Of a stretch of 64,000 nt of DNA, positions 41,444 through 49,622 are shown piece after piece. Where the stretch lies: NCBI GenBank assembly GCA_046328505.1, contig JAXLWL010000002.1, positions 1,054,001 through 1,118,000 on the forward strand, in the 5' to 3' direction. A program made the translations under genes and the position numbers. Positions within the stretch are counted from its first letter, which is position 1. Every line of letters begins with the position of its first letter. The notes under the pieces were generated by a model that ran no database searches, was not told the DNA's origin, and was given only the letters and a program-made list of their open reading frames with translations. Origin of the DNA: JBDHWG01 sp046328505 (GTDB lineage: Bacteria > Chloroflexota > Anaerolineae > Epilineales > JAHCIE01).

Positions 41444-42391
41444 ATGTTCCGCACTGTGCTTGTCCCGCTGGACGGCTCGCCGCTGAGCGAACGGGCCTTG
41501 CCCCTTGCAGCCACTCTCGCCCGGACGACAAACGCCAAACTCATTCTTGTCCGCGCCGCCTGGGTGCCACACATCATGGATCTCGAGTCCGTCGAAGCTG
41601 AAGTCAAGTGTGTGAAGGACGCCGAGAATTATCTGGCCGGAATCGCTGCTCCACTCATCCAGTCAGGTCTGAATGTCGAAATCGGGGTCCCGTTCGCCGT
41701 TCCGGGCGAGGGCATCGTGATGGAAGCCGATCTGCGGAAGGCCGATCTCATCATCATGTCGACGCACGGGCGGTCGGGGCTTTCGCGCCTGGTCTACGGC
41801 TCCGTGGCCGAAGCCGTCCTAACCAACAGCCCTGTACCCGTCCTCCTCATCCGTGCGACGACGAATAGCGTCATGACGCTGAGTGATATTGAGAAGCCAG
41901 ACATTCTGGTTCCTTTGGACGGCTCACCGTTTTCGGAGACGGTCATTCCGTACGCGAAGGAGATGGCCCGCAGCATCAATGGTAGACTGCTCTTGCTGCG
42001 GGTTGTAGTTCGGCCGCCCCAGTGGATCGACCCGATGGTGGTCGCCCCCTACCCAACCGAGGAGGTCGTCGCCCACGATGACGACGATGCCCAGGAATAT
42101 CTGACATCACTCGGAGACAAACTGCGGGCCGAAGGATTCGAGGTTCGCGCTCGTGTCGCCAACGACAGCGCGGCCGACGCCATCCTGGATACTTGTTGCG
42201 GGTCGAACGTACGACTCGTCGTTATGGCTACGCACTGCCGCCACGGCCTCGGCCGCGTTGTGTTCGGAAGCGTGGCGATGGCGGTGCTTCACCATGCGCG
42301 GCTTCCCATTCTGCTCGTGCATCCCACCAAACACGCGACCGTCGAGCCCGAGGATGAAGCTGAGCCAGACCTCGAGCAAGCGCTAGGATAA
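41444..42391 (+). CDS. Tandem universal stress protein (two UspA domains)
   Basis: The 315-residue protein has two UspA domains. Each begins with a strand and nucleotide loop (FRTVLVPLDGSPLSERAL; PDILVPLDGSPFSETVIP) and ends with the ATP-site motif G-xx-G-x9-G-S (THGRSGLSRLVYGSVAEAVL and THCRHGLGRVVFGSVAMAVL). Both halves therefore look able to bind ATP. Start ATG 41444 has GGAG at a good distance, whereas ATG 41429 has none. An imperfect palindrome ACAATA/TATTGT at 41359-41382 with TACAAT at 41358 lies upstream. A second tandem Usp gene follows 52 bases later. Confidence 0.92.
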   Translation: MFRTVLVPLDGSPLSERALPLAATLARTTNAKLILVRAAWVPHIMDLESVEAEVKCVKDAENYLAGIAAPLIQSGLNVEIGVPFAVPGEGIVMEADLRKADLIIMSTHGRSGLSRLVYGSVAEAVLTNSPVPVLLIRATTNSVMTLSDIEKPDILVPLDGSPFSETVIPYAKEMARSINGRLLLLRVVVRPPQWIDPMVVAPYPTEEVVAHDDDDAQEYLTSLGDKLRAEGFEVRARVANDSAADAILDTCCGSNVRLVVMATHCRHGLGRVVFGSVAMAVLHHARLPILLVHPTKHATVEPEDEAEPDLEQALG

Positions 42392-42443
42392 TCCGCCCGC
42401 CAGGGGCGGTGTGCCTGCCGCCCCAGGAAAGGAGACTCAGGAA

Positions 42444-43376
42444 ATGTACCGCACGATTCTCGTCCCTCTCGACGGTTCGACCTTTGGTGAATGTGCCCTC
42501 CCACTCGCCGTTTGTCTGGCCCGCGCCACCAAAGCGAAGATAGTCCTGGTTCGGGCGGCCTGGGTGCCGGACGAGCCGGGCCTCGACCCGATCGCGTCTC
42601 AGATGTGGGCTGCCCGCGAGGCGCGAACCTATCTAGAGTCTGTCGCCACAAACCTGAACACATCGAAGATTCCTGTCGAATCTTATGTCCCATTCGCCCT
42701 TCCCCACGATGGCATCTTGCGTGAGATCGAGCTTCGCCACGCGGATATCGTGGTGATGAGCACCCACGCCGCAGACACACCAGAGTCAAACATCTTTGGC
42801 TCCGTAGCGCGAGCCGTGATGGCGAGCAGCCACGTGCCTGTGCTCTTGATCCGCAAGGGGCTAGGCTCACCGACCGTCATGCCCAAGCCCAACGCCGACA
42901 CGCTCCTCGTCCCGCTCGATGGCTCACCCTTCGCGGAAGCGGTCGTACCGTATGCCGCCGAGCTTGCTCAGACGTTGAACTGGCGCCTGGTGCTGCTGCA
43001 CATCGTCGTCGAGCCGACCCAGGAGAGCCCGCTGCTCTTGGAGCACATCGATACCCTCGCCAGCGCCGAGTACTACCTCTTCCAGGTTGCCGAGCGGCTT
43101 CAGCCTCTCGGGCTGGATGTCCGCGTCGTCGTTCGGCCCGGCGTGCCGGCGCCGGTCGTACTGGAGGAGAGCGAGGCCGATAGTGTTGGCATGGTTGTCA
43201 TGGCAACGCACGGACACACGGGAATGCGCGAGATGCTTTTCGGCAGCGTCGCCCAGGACGTGTTACACTTTGCGAACACTCCGCTGCTCCTGGTTCGGCC
43301 GACGGGACTTGCCCCTAACGCGCCGCACAATGGCAGCTCGGCCACGCAGCTGGTTGAAAGGATGGTCGGCGGCTGA
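42444..43376 (+). CDS. Second tandem universal stress protein
   Basis: A 310-residue protein with two UspA domains, related to the gene just upstream. The first domain opens YRTILVPLDGSTFGECALPL, but its ATP-site motif is degenerate (MSTHAADTPESNIFGSVARA lacks the first glycines). The second is intact (ATHGHTGMREMLFGSVAQDV). So one half may have lost nucleotide binding. Start ATG 42444 follows AAAGGAG. It precedes the Crp/Fnr gene by 42 bases, and the pair is likely part of the same stress response. Confidence 0.92.
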   Translation: MYRTILVPLDGSTFGECALPLAVCLARATKAKIVLVRAAWVPDEPGLDPIASQMWAAREARTYLESVATNLNTSKIPVESYVPFALPHDGILREIELRHADIVVMSTHAADTPESNIFGSVARAVMASSHVPVLLIRKGLGSPTVMPKPNADTLLVPLDGSPFAEAVVPYAAELAQTLNWRLVLLHIVVEPTQESPLLLEHIDTLASAEYYLFQVAERLQPLGLDVRVVVRPGVPAPVVLEESEADSVGMVVMATHGHTGMREMLFGSVAQDVLHFANTPLLLVRPTGLAPNAPHNGSSATQLVERMVGG

Positions 43377-43418
43377 TATACTTAGAGGAGTGCATCCCAC
43401 GTCCGGTGTATCTCCCAT

Positions 43419-44111
43419 ATGAACACGAACGAGTTATCACTGTTTTCAGGGCTGAGTCCCGCCGAAGAAGCCGACATACGCGAGCATAGCCGGCGCCGCG
43501 CCGTTGAGCGCGGCGCCTTCATCGTGCGCCAGGGTGACCCGGCCACGAGCATCTTCTACCTTGATGCTGGACGCGCCAAGCTGAGTCAGGTCACCCCGGA
43601 AGGGCAGGAAGTCACCTTCTTATACCTGGGGCCGGGCGACACCTTCGGCGCGATCGCCATCACGCCGGGTACCGTCTACCCGGTGTCTGTGGAGGCGGTC
43701 GAGCCATGCACGGTGCTCGTCTGGGACCGCGACGCCATGCAGCAAGTCATGGCCAAGAACGGCAGGCTCGCCGTCAACCTCACAACCATCCTGACGACGA
43801 TGGTACGCCAGCTCCAGGACCAGGTGCGCGAGCTGGCGACTGAACGCGCCGAGCGACGCATCGCGCGCGCCCTGACCCGGCTGGCCCGGCAGATGGGCCG
43901 CCGCGTTGAGAACGGCGTGCTGATTGATATGCCGCTCTCGCGCCAGGACCTGGCAGAGCTGACCGGAACGACTCTCTACACCGTCAGCCGGGTGCTCAGC
44001 CAGTGGGAGCAGCAGGGCATCGTCGAGAGCGGCCGGGAGCGTATCCTGCTGCGAGTCCCGCACCGCCTTGTCCTCATCGCCGAAGATATCGCACCCCCCA
44101 CCAAAGAATAA
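43419..44111 (+). CDS. Crp/Fnr-family transcriptional regulator
   Basis: The 230-residue protein has an N-terminal cyclic-nucleotide-like beta-barrel (about 10-120; FIVRQGDPATSIFYLDAGRA, GPGDTFGAIAI), a long dimer helix, and a C-terminal winged helix (LSRQDLAELTGTTLYTVSRV) with the recognition helix. It lacks the N-terminal cysteine cluster of FNR, so it is not an Fe-S oxygen sensor of that type; haem, nitrosylation or another ligand is possible. The neighbours (NirK, Usp, DUF1858) and a matched site at 44163-44184 suggest that it controls denitrification or low-oxygen genes. A terminator follows at 44140-44165. Confidence 0.92.
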   Translation: MNTNELSLFSGLSPAEEADIREHSRRRAVERGAFIVRQGDPATSIFYLDAGRAKLSQVTPEGQEVTFLYLGPGDTFGAIAITPGTVYPVSVEAVEPCTVLVWDRDAMQQVMAKNGRLAVNLTTILTTMVRQLQDQVRELATERAERRIARALTRLARQMGRRVENGVLIDMPLSRQDLAELTGTTLYTVSRVLSQWEQQGIVESGRERILLRVPHRLVLIAEDIAPPTKE

Positions 44112-44139
44112 CTTTCCCTATCATCAATCCTAGCGTTCG

Positions 44140-44165
44140 CAAGGCGGCCAGAATTGGCCGCCTTG
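44140..44165 (+). terminator. Terminator after the Crp/Fnr gene
   Basis: CAAGGCGGCC (44140-44149) pairs with GGCCGCCTTG (44156-44165) around AGAATT and is followed by TTTG. Its right arm runs into the operator described next. Confidence 0.8.
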
Positions 44166-44208
44166 TTTGCGCTTGCGCAAAGAAGTGTTTCGCGCGTTCC
44201 TGTATGAT
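44163..44208 (+). promoter_or_regulatory. Class II Crp/Fnr-type site and promoter for DUF1858-nirK
   Basis: Arms TTGTTTGCGC (44163-44172) and GCGCAAAGAA (44175-44184) form an inverted repeat with one mismatch, centred at 44173.5. The -10 hexamer TATGAT starts at 44203, 29.5 bases from the centre. This is the distance of class II CRP/FNR promoters, where the site is centred at -41.5 and replaces a -35. No good -35 is present. The AAAGGAG ribosome site and ATG 44228 follow at once. Confidence 0.65.
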
Positions 44209-44227
44209 GTCCGCAAAGGAGACACGC

Positions 44228-44440
44228 ATGGAACGCCTATCGGCAGAACTGACCGTAGAAGATGTGCTAAACCGTTGGCCTGCCACGGTTCCGGTCTTCA
44301 TGCAGCACCGCATGGCCTGCGTCGGCTGCGACCTGGCTAGCTTCGAAACGCTGGCCGAAGCCGTCGCGATCTATGGTCTCGATCTAAAGGCATTTCTGGC
44401 CGAGCTGGAGCTCGCCATCAATCCGACAACCGCCGGCTGA
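44228..44440 (+). CDS. DUF1858 small cysteine-pair protein
   Basis: The 70-residue protein shows the DUF1858 pattern: LTVEDVLNRWPATVPVFMQH followed by a Cys-xx-Cys pair (RMACVGCDLASFETL; Cys31, Cys34), then a helix. Members of the family occur beside hybrid-cluster and denitrification proteins (ScdA/RIC-like N-termini) and may have a redox or iron-related role in NO stress. ATG 44228 follows AAAGGAG by 6 bases; the leader is very short. It is 27 bases before nirK, in the same transcript. Confidence 0.88.
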   Translation: MERLSAELTVEDVLNRWPATVPVFMQHRMACVGCDLASFETLAEAVAIYGLDLKAFLAELELAINPTTAG

Positions 44441-44467
44441 ATCTCTCAGGAAGAAGGAAACCCGACC

Positions 44468-46177
44468 ATGACTCACGCACTTCGTCTCACACCTCGTACC
44501 ATCGTTATCGCCGCTGTGCTAATTGCAATCGCTGTTTTCGCCGCCGCATGCGGCCAGAGCAGCCCCACCAATTCGAACGAGGCAGCCGCAAAACCGGCGT
44601 CTCAAAGCCGACCGGCCCAGATTACCGAGCAAGAGCTGTCCCGCATGGTTCTAGCGACCGCCACCCCCACGGGCACGCAAGCCTCGTCGACATCGGGCCA
44701 ATCGGCTGCCCCCGCCACGGATCATTCAGCTAGCACGGGCAACATGCAGATGCCGGCCAACAGCACGGCGGGCATGGGTAACATGCAGATGCCAGCGTCG
44801 GCGGCTCAGGCCCAGAGCAACGCGCCGCAGGGCAGCCAGCCCGCCGCGCCCCAGCAGCAGGGTGGTTCGTCTGGCGTCGGCGTCGTCGCCAATGTCTCGT
44901 ACACGTTGCGCACCAGCATCGCCGACGGCAAGCTCGGCTTCATGGGCGTCGGCGGCGACATTGACGGCAAGCTCAATCCGACGCTGCGCGCCAAGCCGGG
45001 CGACACAGTCCAGGTGACGCTCATCAACGGCGACGGCGCCGAGCACGACTGGGTCAGCCCGGACTTCAAGGCGCAGACGGACAGAGTTACAACCAAGGGC
45101 GGCAGCAGCGTGACGGTGTTCAAGGCCGAAAAGGCCGGCGATTACGTGTACTACTGCTCCATACCGGGCCACCGCCAGGCAGGCATGGAAGGCAAGATCA
45201 CCGTCGGCGATATCGCGCCGGTCGCCCAGGGCGCCGACATCAGCCGCGACCCGTCGGACCTGCCCGGCCCGCTGAACCGCGCGCAGCCTCAGACCGTGCG
45301 CGTGGACCTGGAGACGGTCGAGCTCGAGGGCCAGCTCGCCGATGGCGTAACCTACACCTTCTGGACGTTCAACGGCAAGGTGCCCGGGCCCATGATCCGC
45401 GTCCGCGAGGGCGACACGGTCGAGGTGCATCTGAAGAACCGCGCGGGCAGCAAGATGGCGCACTCGGTGGACTTCCACGCCGTGACGGGACCCGGCGGCG
45501 GCGCTGTGGCGACGCAGACGCAGCCAGGCGGCGAGACCGAATTCACCTTCAAGGCGCTCAACCCCGGCCTGTACGTGTACCACTGCGCGACGCCGATGGT
45601 CGCCCACCACATCGCCAACGGCATGTACGGCATGATCCTGGTCGAGCCGGCCAACGGCCTGCCGAAGGTCGACCACGAGTACTACGTGATGCAGGGTGAG
45701 GTCTATACCCAGGGCGCGCTCAAGCAGCAGGGCCACCAGGAGTTCTCCGTCGACAAGCTGCTGGACGAGCAGCCGACCTACTACGTCTTCAACGGCTCGA
45801 CCGACGCCCTGACCAAGAAGTACCCCCTGAAGGCCAAGGTTGGCGAGACCGTCCGCATCTACTTCGGTGTCGGCGGCCCGGATGCAACGTCGTCCTTCCA
45901 TGTCATCGGCGAGATCTTCGACAAGGTCTACAGCCAGGCGTCGCTAACCTCAGCTCCGCTCACGAACGTCCAGACGACCTCGGTCGCGCCCGGCGGCGCT
46001 ACGGCGGTGGAGTTCAAGGTGGACGTGCCGGGCCGGTTCATCCTCGTGGACCACGCCCTGTCGCGGATGGAGCGCGGCCTGGCAGGCTACCTGATGGTGG
46101 ACGGCGATCCGAAGCCTGACATCTTCTTCGCCGACCCGGCCAAGTCGAGCATCAACGGCGGTAACAGCGGCCACTAA
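44468..46177 (+). CDS. nirK: Copper nitrite reductase with extra N-terminal cupredoxin domain
   Basis: The 569-residue extracytoplasmic protein begins with a lipoprotein-like signal (AVFAAACGQ, Cys28). A Met- and Ala/Gln-rich linker (92-112, with two GNMQMPA units) is followed by a type-1 copper cupredoxin domain (His193, Cys230, His235, Met240 in YYCSIPGHRQAGM). The NirK core has type-1 ligands His332, Cys373, His381 and Met386; type-2 ligands His337, His372 and His529; catalytic Asp335 and His478. NirK reduces nitrite to nitric oxide. The extra cupredoxin could supply electrons in cis, as in a few known three-domain NirKs. It is co-transcribed with DUF1858. Confidence 0.93.
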   Translation: MTHALRLTPRTIVIAAVLIAIAVFAAACGQSSPTNSNEAAAKPASQSRPAQITEQELSRMVLATATPTGTQASSTSGQSAAPATDHSASTGNMQMPANSTAGMGNMQMPASAAQAQSNAPQGSQPAAPQQQGGSSGVGVVANVSYTLRTSIADGKLGFMGVGGDIDGKLNPTLRAKPGDTVQVTLINGDGAEHDWVSPDFKAQTDRVTTKGGSSVTVFKAEKAGDYVYYCSIPGHRQAGMEGKITVGDIAPVAQGADISRDPSDLPGPLNRAQPQTVRVDLETVELEGQLADGVTYTFWTFNGKVPGPMIRVREGDTVEVHLKNRAGSKMAHSVDFHAVTGPGGGAVATQTQPGGETEFTFKALNPGLYVYHCATPMVAHHIANGMYGMILVEPANGLPKVDHEYYVMQGEVYTQGALKQQGHQEFSVDKLLDEQPTYYVFNGSTDALTKKYPLKAKVGETVRIYFGVGGPDATSSFHVIGEIFDKVYSQASLTSAPLTNVQTTSVAPGGATAVEFKVDVPGRFILVDHALSRMERGLAGYLMVDGDPKPDIFFADPAKSSINGGNSGH

Positions 46178-46206
46178 CCGCTATCGGCAGTCAGCAGACA
46201 AGGCAA

Positions 46207-46239
46207 GAGGCGCAGATCCCGCCGTGGGTTCTGCGCCTC
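46207..46239. terminator. Bidirectional hairpin between nirK and the phosphotransferase gene
   Basis: GAGGCGCAGATCCC (46207-46220) pairs with 46226-46239 with one mismatch. It lies 29 bases after the nirK stop and 22 bases before the convergent gene's end, and can serve both. Confidence 0.75.
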
Positions 46240-46261
46240 CTCGTCTGTTAGAAGTGTAGCG

Positions 46262-47341
46262 TCAGTGCAGGCTGTCTATGCGGCCCTTCTCTATGGCGCG
46301 CAGCGCCATGTCGGCGTAGCCCTGGACGAGACGCAGCAGGTTGGCGAAGCGCGGGTCCTGGGTATGGCCCTGACGGTAACGGTAGTAGATCTGCTGGATG
46401 ATGACGGCATTCTTGTAGAGCCCATACACATAGTAGAACAGGATGCCCGACACGTCCCGACCGCTCCGCTGTCCATAGTACTCGACAAAACCGCGGCGGT
46501 CGAGATTGCCGGGACGGCTCGTCAGTCCAAAGCGCTGCAACTCCGGCGGGTCGTTCGCCTCCGGCCAGTAGGCGAGCGTCGTGCCGACATCCATCAGCGG
46601 GTCGCCCAGGGTCGACATCTCCCAATCCAGGATGGCTCGGATCTTCGTCAGGTCGGCGGGGTCGAGGATGACGTTGTCGTAGCGGTAGTCGTTGTGAATC
46701 AGCGACGCGCCGCGCTCGCCCGGAATACTGTCTGCCAGCCACGACGCGACGCGGTCCATCGACGCTATGTCGTCCGTGCGCGAATTCTGATACCGCTTGA
46801 TCCACCCGTGAATCTGCCGCGTCGGATATCCCTCCGGCTTGCCAAGGTCGCCCAGGCCCGCCGCTGCATAATCCAGGGCATGCAGCTCCACAAGCGTGTC
46901 GATCAGGGAGACACACAGGTCATGCATCAGGTCGGGCTTCAGGACGATACCCGGCGGCAGCGGGGTACGCAGGACAACGCCGCGCACGCGCTCCATGACG
47001 TAGAACGGCGCGCCGATGACGTCCAGGTCTTCGCAGTACGCCAGTGGACGGGGAACCTTTGGGTAGACCCGAATCAGGGCGCTCAGAATACGGTACTCTC
47101 GCCCCATATCGTGCGCCGTCTTGACGTTCGAGCCAAAGGGCGGGCGGCGCAGCACCATCTCCCGGTCGCCCAGGCGCACCATGTAAGTCAGGTTCGAGAA
47201 GCCGGCCGGGAATTGCTCCACTTGCAGCGTCCCGCTGGCATCCGGCAGCACCGAGCGCAGGTACTGCTCGAGGCGCGCCGCGTCAAGCTCCTCGCCTTGC
47301 CTGACCTGCCCTGGTTTGTCCAGCCATTCAGTATCAATCAT
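46262..47341 (-). CDS. Phosphotransferase (APH-fold), ACAD10-type
   Basis: The 359-residue protein has an aminoglycoside-phosphotransferase kinase fold: GREYRILSALIR for the nucleotide-side helix, the catalytic loop IHNDYRYDNVI (about residues 215-225) and the metal motif AILDWEMSTLGDPL. This subgroup (often fused to or beside acyl-CoA dehydrogenases; ACAD10/11-like) phosphorylates hydroxylated acyl chains instead of drugs. Start ATG 47341 follows GGAGG by 5 bases. The divergent neighbour is an acetoacetyl-CoA synthetase, which also points to short-chain or fatty acid use. The substrate is not known. Confidence 0.88.
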   Translation of the reverse strand: MIDTEWLDKPGQVRQGEELDAARLEQYLRSVLPDASGTLQVEQFPAGFSNLTYMVRLGDREMVLRRPPFGSNVKTAHDMGREYRILSALIRVYPKVPRPLAYCEDLDVIGAPFYVMERVRGVVLRTPLPPGIVLKPDLMHDLCVSLIDTLVELHALDYAAAGLGDLGKPEGYPTRQIHGWIKRYQNSRTDDIASMDRVASWLADSIPGERGASLIHNDYRYDNVILDPADLTKIRAILDWEMSTLGDPLMDVGTTLAYWPEANDPPELQRFGLTSRPGNLDRRGFVEYYGQRSGRDVSGILFYYVYGLYKNAVIIQQIYYRYRQGHTQDPRFANLLRLVQGYADMALRAIEKGRIDSLH

Positions 47342-47478
47342 GGCATCCTCCGCCGCTGAGGCTCTATTCGCCTCTCATTCTATCCTACAGCGCTTGCCCA
47401 CGCAAGGTTGACGGCTGCTGCGTCGGCTCCGTCGCCGTGAAACACGTAACAGACAACCACCAAGTCAGTGTGAGAGCT

Positions 47479-47507
47479 TTGACAATCGTGGGCAGTGCTC
47501 GTAGAAT
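47479..47507 (+). promoter_or_regulatory. Promoter of the acetoacetyl-CoA synthetase gene
   Basis: TTGACA (47479-47484) and TAGAAT (47502-47507) are 17 bases apart, close to consensus. The start is about 33 bases before the ATG. Confidence 0.8.
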
Positions 47508-47546
47508 GAATCGCGGCAGCCAGGTCGACCCAGGGAGAAGCAGCTT

Positions 47547-49517
47547 ATGACAACGCCGACGGAAGGCACGATTTTGTGGGAACCATCCAAGGAGATGCAG
47601 GCCAGCTCGATTGTGAAGGCCTATCTTGACTGGTTGAAGGCCGCGCGCGGGCTGGACTTCGCCACCTACGACGAGCTATGGCAGTGGTCGGTCGACGACG
47701 TTGAGGGCTTCTGGGCGTCGGTCTGGGAGTTCTTCCACATTCAGGCTACGCCGTACTCCGCGGTGTTGGAGTCGCATACCATGCCCGGCGCCCACTGGTT
47801 CCCCGGCGCCCACTTAAACTACGCCGAGCACGTCTTCCGCAACCGCACGCCGGACCATCCGGCGGTCATATTCCAGTCAGAGCGCCACCCGCTCGCTGAT
47901 ATCTCATGGGATGACCTATACTACCAAACTGCCGCCGTCGCACACGCGCTGCGCGAAATGGGCGTGAAGCGCGGCGACCGCGTCGTGGCCTACATGCCCA
48001 ATATTCCCCATGCCCTCGTTGCCTTCCTCGCCTGCTCCAGCCTGGGCGCCGTCTGGTCGAGCTGCTCGCCCGACTTCGGCAGCGGCAGCGTCGTCGACCG
48101 CTTCAAGCAGATTGAGCCGAAGGTCCTGTTTGCCGTCGACGGCTACCAGTACGGCGGCAAGGCCTTCGACCGCCGCGGTACCGTCGCCGAGATTCAGCGC
48201 GCCCTGCCGACCCTCGAGCGCACAGTTGTGATTCCGTACCTGTCCGGCGATCCGACCGTCGCCGACGAGATGAACGCCGTCCCGTGGCAGTCGCTCATCG
48301 ACGCGAGGCCCAACGCCGAACTGACCTACGAGCCTGTGCCGTTCGACCATCCACTGTGGGTGCTCTATTCGTCTGGCACCACCGGCCTGCCTAAGCCCAT
48401 CGTGCAGGGGCAGGGCGGCATCCTGCTGGAGCACATCAAGGCCCTGGCGCTACAGCACAACCTCAAGCCCGGCGACCGGTTCTTCTGGTTCACGACGACC
48501 GGCTGGATGATGTGGAATCTGCTCATCGGCGGCCTGCTCGTTGGATCGACCGTGCTGCTGTATGATGGCAGTCCGGCGTACCCCGACATCCACGTCCTGT
48601 GGCGCTTCGCCGCTGACTCCAGGATGACGGTATTCGGAACGAGCGCGAGCTATATCCTGTCGTGCATCAAGGGCGGCGCCGAGCCGCGGCAATTCGACCT
48701 GCGCGCCTTGCAGAGCCTCGGCTCGACCGGGTCTCCGCTGCCGGTGGAGGGCTTTCTGTGGGTATTCGAGCACGTCAAGCCTCTCTGGCTGGCGTCCGTG
48801 AGTGGTGGCACAGACGTGTGTACGGCGTTCATCTCCGCGTCAGCCCTGCTGCCCGTTCGGGCAGGTGAGCTTCAATGCCGCGCCCTTGGCTGCAAGGTGG
48901 AAGCGTTCGACGAGGACGGACGGCCCCTGATCGATGAGGTCGGCGAGCTTGTCGTGACCGAGCCGATGCCGTCCATGCCGCTCTACTTCTGGAACGATCC
49001 CGACATGCGCCGCTACACAGACGCGTACTACGCGATGTACCCCGGCATCTGGCGCCACGGCGACTGGATCAAGATTACCCGCCACGGCGGCGCGGTGATT
49101 TACGGGCGTTCGGACTCCACCCTCAACCGCATGGGTGTCCGCATGGGTACGAGTGAGCTGTATAGCGCCGTCGAAGGCGTACCGGAGGTCGTCGATAGCC
49201 TTGTCATCGACCTGGAAGGGCTGCACGGACGGTCGTTCATGCCGTTGTTCGTCGTGCTGCGCCCAGGCGCCACGCTCGACGACGCGCTCAAGGCGAGGAT
49301 CAAGGCCCGTATCCGCGAGACGCTTTCGCCCCGCCATGTTCCCGACGAGATCTACGCCGTGTCGGAAATTCCGCGCACGCTCAACGGGAAGAAGCTCGAG
49401 GTGCCGATCAAGAAGATACTCATGGGCATGCCCGTTGACCGCGCCGCCAACACCGACTCGATGAGCAACCCGGACGCGCTCAAGCCATTCGTCGACCTGG
49501 CTCAGGAGCTGAAGTAG
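47547..49517 (+). CDS. Acetoacetyl-CoA synthetase (acetoacetate-CoA ligase)
   Basis: The 656-residue ANL-superfamily enzyme has the acetoacetyl-CoA synthetase N-terminus (LWEPSKEMQASSIVKAYLDW, GAHWFPGAHLNYAEH), the P-loop-like YSSGTTGLPKPIVQG near 272-286, the motif GWMMWN, the YGRSDSTLNRMG hinge and the C-terminal Lys motif (PRTLNGKKLEVPIK). It activates acetoacetate with ATP and CoA in the cytoplasm. Strong promoter upstream; likely monocistronic. It fits ketone-body or branched-chain amino acid degradation. Confidence 0.95.
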   Translation: MTTPTEGTILWEPSKEMQASSIVKAYLDWLKAARGLDFATYDELWQWSVDDVEGFWASVWEFFHIQATPYSAVLESHTMPGAHWFPGAHLNYAEHVFRNRTPDHPAVIFQSERHPLADISWDDLYYQTAAVAHALREMGVKRGDRVVAYMPNIPHALVAFLACSSLGAVWSSCSPDFGSGSVVDRFKQIEPKVLFAVDGYQYGGKAFDRRGTVAEIQRALPTLERTVVIPYLSGDPTVADEMNAVPWQSLIDARPNAELTYEPVPFDHPLWVLYSSGTTGLPKPIVQGQGGILLEHIKALALQHNLKPGDRFFWFTTTGWMMWNLLIGGLLVGSTVLLYDGSPAYPDIHVLWRFAADSRMTVFGTSASYILSCIKGGAEPRQFDLRALQSLGSTGSPLPVEGFLWVFEHVKPLWLASVSGGTDVCTAFISASALLPVRAGELQCRALGCKVEAFDEDGRPLIDEVGELVVTEPMPSMPLYFWNDPDMRRYTDAYYAMYPGIWRHGDWIKITRHGGAVIYGRSDSTLNRMGVRMGTSELYSAVEGVPEVVDSLVIDLEGLHGRSFMPLFVVLRPGATLDDALKARIKARIRETLSPRHVPDEIYAVSEIPRTLNGKKLEVPIKKILMGMPVDRAANTDSMSNPDALKPFVDLAQELK

Positions 49518-49527
49518 CGAACCCGAG

Positions 49528-49555
49528 TTGAAAACTTGCATTGGTATGCTAGAAT
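49528..49555 (+). promoter_or_regulatory. Promoter of the molybdenum hydroxylase-aldehyde oxidoreductase pair
   Basis: TTGAAA (49528-49533), a 16-base spacer and TAGAAT (49550-49555); TGCTAGAAT is also an extended -10. The start is about 60 bases before the hydroxylase ATG. Confidence 0.65.
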
Positions 49556-49622
49556 CTAGGAGTAATCTCTTCCTATCGACCGCGTCTCACCCAGGACAAG
49601 CGCACAATAAGGGAGCCTCTGA

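Noticed and set aside
43419..44111. FNR-type iron-sulfur oxygen sensor
   Set aside because: The N-terminal cysteine cluster needed for the 4Fe-4S centre is missing.
44726..45901. A 391-codon minus-strand frame opposite nirK
   Set aside because: Shadow frame; nirK has all copper ligands on the other strand.
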